A stretch of DNA of 9,828 nt, from contig JALSQC010000247.1 in the NCBI GenBank assembly GCA_026985625.1, positions 1-9,828 of the forward strand, in the 5' to 3' direction. Positions 1-6,943 of the stretch are shown one piece after another. A model generated the notes under the pieces. It had not been told where the DNA came from and ran no database searches. It saw only the letters and a list, made by a program, of their open reading frames with translations. This stretch comes from Bacteroidales bacterium (GTDB lineage: Bacteria > Bacteroidota > Bacteroidia > Bacteroidales > JAFGXI01). The translations under genes were made by a program, and so were the position numbers. The first letter of the stretch is position 1. Every line of letters begins with the position of its first letter.

Positions 1-651
1 CAAAATTGGAGTTCGGCATGGTCGGGTTCGTCGGGAGGTTGGATACATGTTTCTAATACTGTTCCTGATTTAGCAAATATGCCAAACGTAAAATTCAGAT
101 TTACATTTAATGCTTTGCAAGCTAATAACGAGGGTGTTGCAATAGATGACATTTATATATCAAATTGTAGTTTGGGTGATCCTATTGCTGACTTTACATA
201 CACTCTTAACGGATTACATGCCGAGTTTACAAATACATCGACAGGTGCTACATCTTATTTATGGAATTTTGGCGATTTTCAGACTTCTACCGACACTAAT
301 CCATCACACGATTATATTAATATGGATTATACTTATACGGTTACTTTAATTGCAATGAACGATTGCGGTTCCGATACAATATCGTATGATATTTCTGTTG
401 TTAATGCGAATAATAATATAGCAGATAATAATATTAATATTTATCCTAATCCATCAAATAAATTTATAAATATTTCGGGAATTGCAAACAATAATTGTAA
501 ATTTAATATTTATGACATTTTTAGCCGAAAGGTATTTTCTTCTAAAATAAACAATAATAAAATTGATATCTCCAGACTACAAGAAGGTATTTATTTTATA
601 AAAATTTATACCGATAAAGGAATAATTATTAAAAAGTTTATAAAAAAATAA
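1..651 (+). CDS. T9SS cargo protein with PKD domain and type A sorting domain (5' partial)
   Basis: This is the C-terminal 216 residues of a secreted or cell-surface protein. Reading is open from base 1 with no stop, so the gene begins before the window and the ATG at 79 is internal. Residues 1-56 (window numbering) end in an EGVAIDDIYI-type strand, typical of the last strand of MAM or concanavalin-like jelly rolls in Bacteroidota secreted enzymes. Residues about 62-134 form a PKD domain, with the diagnostic YLWNFGD at 86-92 and YTVTL at 112-116. Residues about 145-216 are a T9SS type A sorting domain: it opens with INIYPNP (145-151), has a FNIYD core (168-172) and ends LQEGIYFIKIYTDKG followed by a basic tail. 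Type A domains are removed during export and the cargo is usually attached to anionic LPS. The catalytic or binding part lies outside the window, so the specific function cannot be named. The stop at 649-651 faces the stop of the minus-strand gene 10 bases away. Confidence 0.93.
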   Translation, partial: QNWSSAWSGSSGGWIHVSNTVPDLANMPNVKFRFTFNALQANNEGVAIDDIYISNCSLGDPIADFTYTLNGLHAEFTNTSTGATSYLWNFGDFQTSTDTNPSHDYINMDYTYTVTLIAMNDCGSDTISYDISVVNANNNIADNNINIYPNPSNKFINISGIANNNCKFNIYDIFSRKVFSSKINNNKIDISRLQEGIYFIKIYTDKGIIIKKFIKK

Positions 652-661
652 ATTAAAGGGG

Positions 662-2170
662 TTATTTGTTATGCGAGTCTAATATAACTACAAAATAACC
701 TTTCTTTTTTACAAAATTATTTTCGGCTGTTGTAAAGGTCATAATATAAGCGTATGTTCCTTCTTGTATTTGTTTGCCTTTTGATGTTACGGGATTCCAA
801 CCTTTTTGATAATCGGTTGTTTGCCATATTAATTGTCCCCAACGATCGAATATCCGCAAAGTATAATCTTTTGGCGACACAAAAGATATCACCGGCTTAA
901 ATGTTTGATTTTCGGGTATTCGGCTGTAAGGTGTTATTGCTGTAGGCACAAATACTCGAGGACCTTCGGTTGCACAAGCAACATTTGAACGGCTAAAACG
1001 CAATGTATCAAGAAATGGTTCGTAAGGATTGTTATGTTCTTCTATTGCCTCAACATAATAACAAAAGTTTCCCTCGATACGTTGTAATAAAAAATTATTT
1101 ACCTCGTCGGTATAAGATGTTGCTAATCCTACACTTGCTATTAACTCGGGTTCTTGTTCGTCTATAAATCGGTAAATATTATATTTTTTTACTGTTCCGT
1201 TCCAATATTTATATGGTGTCCACGATAATGTATGTTTAAGTGCGGTATCGGTTTTAGCTGTTAAAATTATATTATTTGCAATATTTGATTCGCCAACTAA
1301 CGAGTCGCATTTGTTATATATTTTAAGTTTATAAAAATATTGTTTTTCGTATATGTCTATATCTTCTTGATAAATTATTTTGTTTGTTGTTAAGTTATCA
1401 AATGTCGATATCTCTTTAAAATGTAAAGTGTCGTTTATAGATTTAAATAATTTGTAGTATGCATTTTTTAAACTTGTTGTATCTATTGTAAATTTAACCT
1501 CGGCATAATTGTAATTTATAATTGTAAGGTAATCGGCGTTTGCAAATTTTGGTGTTCCTTGCATCTCGGTATAATAGCATGTTGCATTAGATGTTGATGT
1601 AAATCCATTATTCGATACAGATTTTATGTAGTAACAATATGATGTTGTATCGAGCACTTGATAATCGTTATAAAACAAATTGGTTGTTTGTGTTACCAAT
1701 GTTATAATTCCTCCGTTTTTTTTCTTAAAAACTTTATATGTATCAAAATTATCCCAACCTGTATATTCTGACCAAGTAATATTTAAATAATAATAACAGT
1801 CTTTTGATTTTTGATACGGAAATACATAAATTGTTGATTGTTTTTCGCACATTGGTGATATGTTATACGAGCTGTCGAAAGCTGCAATTCTATAAGATTC
1901 TGAATGAAAGTTAGGATTTGAGCTGTTGTCGGTATAAAATTTGGTTGTTGCATTTACTGTATCTATTGCGTGCCAAAAATTATCTAAACGATAAATTACA
2001 TATCCTTTTACATCGTTTGCTGCAGAAAATTCCCAGCCCATTATTGCTTTATTTATCGACAAATCTACGCTTACGCTGTCGAGAACAGGAATATCGGGAG
2101 GTGTTAAATCCGAAGATTTTGCATATATCGATGTTAATATAAATATTAATATGTAAAAAAAAATTTTCAT
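662..2170 (-). CDS. FN3-repeat secreted protein with T9SS type B (gliding motility-associated, CHU_C-type) sorting domain
   Basis: A complete 502-residue protein starting at ATG 2170, seven bases after the preceding M16 gene. Residues 1-17 are a classic Sec signal peptide (a lysine, a hydrophobic run, then IYA before the mature part). The body reads as about four fibronectin type III-like modules: roughly 24-112, 120-205, 207-300 and 301-402. Each has the W/Y core strands and the VKGYVIYR or YNIYRF pattern that ends FN3 sheets. Residues 405-502 are the type B sorting domain: FVPTAITP at 407-414, YTLRIFDRWGQLIW at 436-449, a GWNP turn at 457-460, QEGTYAYIMTF at 469-479 and a final KKKGYFVVIL strand. 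Family knowledge: such proteins cross the outer membrane by T9SS and become surface-bound or released, with the type B tail depending on PorP/SprF-like partners. No enzymatic domain is visible, so an adhesive or structural role is inferred. The FN3 boundaries are estimates. Confidence 0.9.
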   Translation of the reverse strand: MKIFFYILIFILTSIYAKSSDLTPPDIPVLDSVSVDLSINKAIMGWEFSAANDVKGYVIYRLDNFWHAIDTVNATTKFYTDNSSNPNFHSESYRIAAFDSSYNISPMCEKQSTIYVFPYQKSKDCYYYLNITWSEYTGWDNFDTYKVFKKKNGGIITLVTQTTNLFYNDYQVLDTTSYCYYIKSVSNNGFTSTSNATCYYTEMQGTPKFANADYLTIINYNYAEVKFTIDTTSLKNAYYKLFKSINDTLHFKEISTFDNLTTNKIIYQEDIDIYEKQYFYKLKIYNKCDSLVGESNIANNIILTAKTDTALKHTLSWTPYKYWNGTVKKYNIYRFIDEQEPELIASVGLATSYTDEVNNFLLQRIEGNFCYYVEAIEEHNNPYEPFLDTLRFSRSNVACATEGPRVFVPTAITPYSRIPENQTFKPVISFVSPKDYTLRIFDRWGQLIWQTTDYQKGWNPVTSKGKQIQEGTYAYIMTFTTAENNFVKKKGYFVVILDSHNK

Positions 2171-2177
2171 TTATAAT

Positions 2178-3461
2178 TTAACAATTACCTGCAACAACCT
2201 CTATAAATGTATCCTTGTCGAGATATTTATTTGCAAGTTTATTAATTTCGCTGTTTTTTATTGTTTTTATTTTGTTTATTAACTCGTTATAATAATCGAA
2301 GTCTAAATTATTAATTATTAGAGATATAAAGTTGTCTGATGTAGAAAAAACTCCATCGAAACTACGTAATATCTGTCCTAACATATAATTTTTTACTAAA
2401 TTTAGTTCTTGTTTATTAACTAACTCTGTTTTTAGTATTTTTATTTCGTTATACACCTCGTTTATTGCTTTTTTACATACATTTTTTCCTACTTCCGACG
2501 ATATTGCAAAATATCCGGTATCGCCAAGTGATATTAGCGACGAGCTTATTCCGTAGGTATAGCCTTTGTCCTCGCGTATATTTGTCATTAAACGCGAACC
2601 GAAATATCCTCCAAATATTGTATTTAATACTAACATTCCTTTGTAATCGTCGTGTAAACGGTTGAACATTATTTTTCCTATTCGTATTGAGGCTTGCACT
2701 GTATCTTCTTTTTTTATTAAATTAAATTTATTTGTTGTAGATTGTGGTTTATGTATTATAAATTTATTTGTTACGCTTACTCTCCATTTGTCTGAAAATT
2801 TTTCTGTTATTAACGATTTTACTTTTTTGGTTATGTTTCCTGCAATTACAATTTTTAAATTGTTTGTAGTATAATGACGATAATAAAAGTCGAAAAGTTG
2901 TTTTTGTGTAATTTTATCGAAATCGCTTAATGTAGTATTAAAAGCATAATTATGATTTTTACCGAATAATGCTTTTGAAAAATTGCGTGCTGCAAGAACA
3001 TTAACTTTTTCGCTATCGAGCAGGAATGCTTGTTTTTGTTTGTGTAATAATATTTCTAATTCTTTTTTATTAAAGGTAGGGTGTTTTATTATTTCCTCTA
3101 CAACAGGTAGCAGATGTTGTAAATTTTTGTTTAAACAATATAACGAAACCGTAGCAATATCTTTTGATGTTGATAAAATAAGGTATGCTCCGTAAAAATC
3201 TATTGTTTTATCGATTTTAATTGATGAGTATGATTTTGTTCCCTCTTTAAGCATTTTATTTGTAATTGTTGCTACAAGTGGGCTTTGTTGATATTTTGTT
3301 CCTGCATCGAAAACAAAATCTATTTTTAAAAATTCCTGTTCGGGATTATCAAAGATATATACGGGTATGTTATTTTCTAATATTTCTTTTTTTGGGTTAT
3401 TAAATTTTATATTGTCAATTGAGAATGCTTTTGGCTGTATTTTTCGGTTTAATTTTTCCAT
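2178..3461 (-). CDS. M16 family peptidase, non-catalytic partner subunit (R/Y subunit)
   Basis: A 427-residue M16 (pitrilysin/insulinase-type) protein. It has the M16 fold: an N-terminal half beginning IPVYIFDNP, a middle FYYRHYTTNNLKIVIAGN segment (192-209) and a C-terminal half. The zinc motif HxxEH is lost. Aligning with the neighbouring subunit, the three ligand or catalytic positions are T65, N68 and K69. It keeps the C-terminal Arg/Tyr pair that positions substrate, in GSRLMTNIREDKGYTYG (288-304; R296 and Y303 by alignment). This is the pattern of the non-catalytic half of two-subunit M16B peptidases and of the mitochondrial processing peptidase. No signal peptide is seen, so it is probably cytoplasmic. 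Its ATG at 3461 lies 4 bases after the stop of the catalytic subunit, consistent with coupled translation of a heterodimer. The substrate is unknown; peptide degradation is the usual role. Confidence 0.92.
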   Translation of the reverse strand: MEKLNRKIQPKAFSIDNIKFNNPKKEILENNIPVYIFDNPEQEFLKIDFVFDAGTKYQQSPLVATITNKMLKEGTKSYSSIKIDKTIDFYGAYLILSTSKDIATVSLYCLNKNLQHLLPVVEEIIKHPTFNKKELEILLHKQKQAFLLDSEKVNVLAARNFSKALFGKNHNYAFNTTLSDFDKITQKQLFDFYYRHYTTNNLKIVIAGNITKKVKSLITEKFSDKWRVSVTNKFIIHKPQSTTNKFNLIKKEDTVQASIRIGKIMFNRLHDDYKGMLVLNTIFGGYFGSRLMTNIREDKGYTYGISSSLISLGDTGYFAISSEVGKNVCKKAINEVYNEIKILKTELVNKQELNLVKNYMLGQILRSFDGVFSTSDNFISLIINNLDFDYYNELINKIKTIKNSEINKLANKYLDKDTFIEVVAGNC

Positions 3462-3465
3462 ATTT

Positions 3466-4710
3466 TTAATCGTTATTTTTTTTTAGGTAATATAGTGTTG
3501 ATGTATTCTCGGTTTTAAAAATATTATTTGCAATGCGTTTTATATCTTTTGTTGTAACGTTTAGATATTTATCTATTTCTGTATTTAACAGGTTTGCATC
3601 GCCAAGGTTTTCGTAAAATGCAAGGTTCATTGCTTTATTTAATATTCCTATTTCGGATAATTTAAGTGCAGCTTCTACTTTATTTTTTACTTTTTGCAGT
3701 TCGTTATTGTCAATAATATTATTTTTTAGATTTTCTATCTCGTTTATAATTTCGTTTTCGGCATCTTTTACTTTAATATTATTATTTATTTTTCCGTCTA
3801 TAATAAATAGTCCGTTGTCGATACTACCCATTATATAAGCGTTAATATCGGTAAATATTTTTTTGTCTTTAACTAAATTTTGATATAATCGCGATGAGTT
3901 TCCGTTTGATAATATATCTGATATAAGGTCGGTGGCTTGATAGTCTTTGTGTAAACGGTTGCACATATGATATGCTTTTGTTATTGAGTTAAAAGGGACA
4001 TTTCTGTATACTGTTTTTTTTCGTTCTTTTGTTTGTTTTGGTTCTATTGGTATTTTTGTTTTATCGATTTTTCGGTTTTCGATATTTCCAAACCATTTTT
4101 CGGCAAGTTTTTTTATTTGATTTGTTTTAACATCGCCGGCAACTACCAATATTGCATTGTTTGGGGCATAGTGCTTATAAAAAAAATCTTTAACGTCTTG
4201 TATTGTTGCATTTTCGATATGCGATATTTCTTTGCCTATTGTTGCCCAAGAATATGGGTGTTTTTTATAGGCTAATGGTCTTAATAGCAACATTATATCG
4301 CCGTAAGGTTGGTTTAAGTATCGTTGTTTAAACTCTTCGACAACAACTTTGCGTTGCACTTCTAAACTTTTGTCAGAGAAATCGAGACTTAACATTCTGT
4401 CGGACTCTAACCAAAAACCTGTTTCTATATTTTGTTTTGGTAATGTAAGGTAATAATTTGTGATATCATTGTTTGTAAATGCGTTATTTTCGCCACCTAT
4501 TTTTTGTAAAGGTGTATCGTATGATGGTATATTTATTGAGCCTCCAAACATAAGGTGTTCAAAAAGATGTGCAAATCCTGTTTTTTGCGGATTTTCGTTT
4601 CGTGCACCAACTTTGTATAAAATATTTATAGCTACTATTGGCGATGTTTTGTCTTTATGGACAATAACTTTTAGTCCGTTATCGAGTTTAAATTTATCGA
4701 AATTTATCAT
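3466..4710 (-). CDS. M16 family zinc metallopeptidase, catalytic subunit
   Basis: A 414-residue zinc peptidase with the inverted zinc motif HLFEH at residues 48-52 (H48 and H52 as zinc ligands, E51 as the general base). The third ligand is a glutamate in VVVEEF, most likely E126 and possibly E125. The NNAFTNNDITNYY stretch (75-87) after the motif is typical of the family. A second YAPNNAILVVAGDV segment (181-194) leads into the later domains. The Arg/Tyr pair expected in the C-terminal half is missing: the aligned positions after NSSRL (271-275) are V280 and T287. The subunit therefore probably needs the downstream partner, which has the pair but no zinc site. Length fits the single M16B half-size class, not the roughly 900-residue pitrilysins. 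No signal peptide is present. It starts at ATG 4710, two bases after the stop of the flavoprotein gene, so it is likely co-transcribed. Confidence 0.95.
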   Translation of the reverse strand: MINFDKFKLDNGLKVIVHKDKTSPIVAINILYKVGARNENPQKTGFAHLFEHLMFGGSINIPSYDTPLQKIGGENNAFTNNDITNYYLTLPKQNIETGFWLESDRMLSLDFSDKSLEVQRKVVVEEFKQRYLNQPYGDIMLLLRPLAYKKHPYSWATIGKEISHIENATIQDVKDFFYKHYAPNNAILVVAGDVKTNQIKKLAEKWFGNIENRKIDKTKIPIEPKQTKERKKTVYRNVPFNSITKAYHMCNRLHKDYQATDLISDILSNGNSSRLYQNLVKDKKIFTDINAYIMGSIDNGLFIIDGKINNNIKVKDAENEIINEIENLKNNIIDNNELQKVKNKVEAALKLSEIGILNKAMNLAFYENLGDANLLNTEIDKYLNVTTKDIKRIANNIFKTENTSTLYYLKKNND

Positions 4711-4712
4711 AA

Positions 4713-5666
4713 TTATATATCGAATTTAGTATGTGATATTTGTTGTCGAGCCACATTATATTCCAGAATAATATCGTCTATAATATTTTTTACTGGTTTT
4801 ATATTATTTATTATTGATGATATTTGTCCTATTTCCAGCTCTCCGTTGTGCAAATCGCCGTCGAACATTCCTGCTTTTGCTCTGCCCCGTCCTAACATTT
4901 CTGATAATTGTTCGACTGTTTGTCCTTTTATTTCGGCAGTAATTATTTGTTTGCAGAACTCGTTTTTTATTAATCTTACGGGTATAAGTTTTTTTAATGC
5001 TAAATAGGTATCGCCCTCGTTTGCTGCGACAACTGCTTGTTTAAAATTTTCGTGTGCCGATGATTCGTTACTTGCAACAAAACGGCTTCCTATTTGCACT
5101 CCGTCGGCACCAAGAATCATTGCTGCTAACATTGATTTTCCGCTTGCTATTCCGCCTGCTGCAATTAAAGGTTTAACTATGTGTTGTCTAACAGTTGGTA
5201 TTAAGGTAAAAGTTGTTGTTTCTTCGCGTCCATTATGTCCTCCTGCTTCAAAACCTTCTATAACAATAGCATCGACATCGGCATCTTGTGCTTTTATTGC
5301 AAATTTTGAGTTTGCAACAACGTGTGCTACTTTTATTCCGTGTTTTTTTAGTTCAGGTGTCCATGTTTTTGGGTTTCCTGCCGATGTAAAAACGACTTTA
5401 ACTCCCTGGTCTATAACGATTTTAATTATTTCGTCGCTATGTTTGTATATAAGCGGTATATTTACTCCAAAAACTTTATTTGTATTTTGTTTTGTTTTTT
5501 GTATGTGTTCTTTAAGTAGTTCGGGTGTCATTGAACCGGCTCCTATTAAACCGAGTCCTCCTGCATTACTAACTGCAGATGCAAGTTCCCAACCGCTACA
5601 CCATATCATACCGCCTTGTATTATAGGGTATTTTATGTTAAATAATCTTGATATTCTGCTTGCCAT
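4713..5666 (-). CDS. FMN-dependent TIM-barrel oxidoreductase (nitronate monooxygenase / FabK enoyl-ACP reductase-like)
   Basis: A complete 317-residue protein of the 2-nitropropane dioxygenase/FabK family. Visible signatures: PIIQGGM at residues 14-20 and SNAGGLGLIG at 33-42 near the N terminus, FGVNIPL at 66-72, then EGFEAGGHNG at 137-146 with the family's active-site histidine H144. The FMN phosphate-binding elements are LIAAGGIASG (167-176) and GADGVQIGSRF (186-196). Family members either oxidise nitronates (a detoxifying reaction) or, as FabK, reduce enoyl-ACP in the last step of fatty acid elongation. Both have this length and the AGGH motif, and the sequence alone does not let me choose. 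No fatty acid synthesis genes adjoin it. It begins at ATG 5666, 14 bases after the hddC stop, and runs into the M16 gene with a 2-base gap. A cytoplasmic enzyme is expected, with no signal peptide. Confidence 0.88.
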   Translation of the reverse strand: MASRISRLFNIKYPIIQGGMIWCSGWELASAVSNAGGLGLIGAGSMTPELLKEHIQKTKQNTNKVFGVNIPLIYKHSDEIIKIVIDQGVKVVFTSAGNPKTWTPELKKHGIKVAHVVANSKFAIKAQDADVDAIVIEGFEAGGHNGREETTTFTLIPTVRQHIVKPLIAAGGIASGKSMLAAMILGADGVQIGSRFVASNESSAHENFKQAVVAANEGDTYLALKKLIPVRLIKNEFCKQIITAEIKGQTVEQLSEMLGRGRAKAGMFDGDLHNGELEIGQISSIINNIKPVKNIIDDIILEYNVARQQISHTKFDI

Positions 5667-5680
5667 ATTTTTTTATTTTT

Positions 5681-6373
5681 TTATAATTTTAAATCGGTTT
5701 GTGCTTTTTTATAATCTTCGGGAATACCTATATCGATAAAATAAGTATCTGATATAAAGCCTATCATTTTTATGTTGTTTAAATATTTTTCCATTATATC
5801 TTTTTCGAATGAGAATTTTGTTTTGTTTGTTTTATCAAAAATTTTTTTGTTTATAATGTAAACTCCTCCGTTTATTAATCCTTGTTTTTGGTATTTTTTT
5901 TCGTTAAATTTTATTATGTTGTAATCATTATCAATTTCTACTGCTCCGTATCTATCGAAATTGGTTAATGGTTTAAGCGATAATAATATATCGGCGTTGT
6001 TTTTAAAATAGAAATCGGATATTTTTTTTAGGTTTACATCAAAAAAAGTATCTCCGTTTATTAAGAAAAAGTTGTCTTGATTAATTTTGTTAATAGCAAA
6101 TTTTATTGCTCCGCCTGTTCCTAAAGGGTCTGATTCTATTGCATATTCTATTGTAATATTGTTGTATTTATTTCCAAAATATTCAATAATTTTTTCGTGT
6201 TTATATCCTACCGAAAGTATTACTTTTTTTATGTTATATTTTTTAAGGTAATTAAAAATATATTGCAAAAAAGGGGTTCCGTTAATATCTGCCATTGGTT
6301 TTGGCAGGTCGGATACTATTTTTTGTAATCGTGTTCCTAAACCTCCGGCTAATATTATTGCTTGTGTAATCAT
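5681..6373 (-). CDS. hddC: D-glycero-alpha-D-manno-heptose 1-phosphate guanylyltransferase
   Basis: A 230-residue sugar-1-phosphate nucleotidyltransferase with a single Rossmann-like catalytic domain. The nucleotide-binding signature GGLGTRL is at residues 10-16 and LPKPM at 23-27. PLGTGGA follows at 83-89, NGDT with the metal-binding Asp at 106-109, and the second metal Asp lies in FIDIGIPEDY (212-221, D214). It lacks the left-handed beta-helix acyltransferase domain found in GlmU-type relatives. The family alone would allow other sugars (glucose- or mannose-1-phosphate). The assignment rests on the adjoining gmhA and GHMP kinase, which together make heptose 1-phosphate by the GDP route. The product would be GDP-D-glycero-alpha-D-manno-heptose, a donor for LPS, capsule, S-layer or other glycans. 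Its ATG overlaps the gmhA TGA in an ATGA at 6370-6373, strongly suggesting translational coupling. Confidence 0.9.
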   Translation of the reverse strand: MITQAIILAGGLGTRLQKIVSDLPKPMADINGTPFLQYIFNYLKKYNIKKVILSVGYKHEKIIEYFGNKYNNITIEYAIESDPLGTGGAIKFAINKINQDNFFLINGDTFFDVNLKKISDFYFKNNADILLSLKPLTNFDRYGAVEIDNDYNIIKFNEKKYQKQGLINGGVYIINKKIFDKTNKTKFSFEKDIMEKYLNNIKMIGFISDTYFIDIGIPEDYKKAQTDLKL

Positions 6374-6939
6374 TTAAAGATATTTTTTTCGACAAATTCG
6401 CAAATAATATGTCCTACTAATATATGCGATTCTTGTATGCGTGGTGTATCGTTTGACGGAATATTTATTAAAATATCTGATAGTTCTTTTAATTTTCCAC
6501 CGCTTTCGCCTGTTAAAGCAATTGTTTTTATGTCCATTTTTTTTGCTTGTTTAAATGCTTTAACAATATTTTCGGAGTTTCCTGATGTTGATATACCAAC
6601 TAAAATGTCGCCTTTTTTTCCTGCACTTTTAAGGTAACGTGCATATATCTCGTTATATGAGTAATCGTTTGCAACTGCTGTTAAATATGATGTATTAACG
6701 TGCATAGCTTCTGCCGGCAGGGGGTCTCTGTCAAAATAAAATCGTCCTGATAGTTCGGCTGCAATATGTTGTGCATCGGCAGCAGAGCCTCCGTTTCCGC
6801 AGAAAAGTATTTTTCCTTTGTTTTTTAGTGTATCGGTTATTATTTTTATTGATTCGTTAATTGCCGATATTATTTTTTTATCGTTTATAATTTTTTGTTT
6901 TACCGATATTGAGTTGTTTATTCGTTTTTGTATGTCCAT
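6370..6939 (-). CDS. gmhA: Sedoheptulose 7-phosphate isomerase
   Basis: A 189-residue SIS-domain protein of the usual GmhA length. It converts sedoheptulose 7-phosphate to D-glycero-D-manno-heptose 7-phosphate, the first step of bacterial heptose synthesis, in the cytoplasm. The signature CGNGGSAADAQHIAAELSGR spans residues 47-66 and includes H58 and E62. The phosphate-binding loop STSGNS is at 117-122, and RIQESHILVGH at 167-177 contributes Q169 and H177. H58, E62, Q169 and H177 fit the four zinc ligands of the E. coli enzyme, all offset by three, so the active site is intact. The enzyme normally forms a tetramer. It begins at ATG 6939, four bases after the hddA stop, and its TGA overlaps the hddC start. 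This places it in the middle of a coupled three-gene heptose unit. Other SIS proteins such as DiaA are similar, but the neighbours settle the assignment. Confidence 0.95.
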   Translation of the reverse strand: MDIQKRINNSISVKQKIINDKKIISAINESIKIITDTLKNKGKILFCGNGGSAADAQHIAAELSGRFYFDRDPLPAEAMHVNTSYLTAVANDYSYNEIYARYLKSAGKKGDILVGISTSGNSENIVKAFKQAKKMDIKTIALTGESGGKLKELSDILINIPSNDTPRIQESHILVGHIICEFVEKNIFK

Positions 6940-6943
6940 AAAA

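Noticed and set aside
2178..3461. The second M16 gene as a pseudogene because its zinc motif is gone
   Set aside because: The frame is full length and the Arg/Tyr region is well kept, which fits a selected partner subunit and not decay.
5179..5739. Long plus-strand open frame of 186 codons opposite the flavoprotein gene
   Set aside because: It lies antisense to a gene with intact FMN-binding motifs, its product is cysteine- and serine-rich with no recognisable domain, and it follows from the codon use of the real gene.
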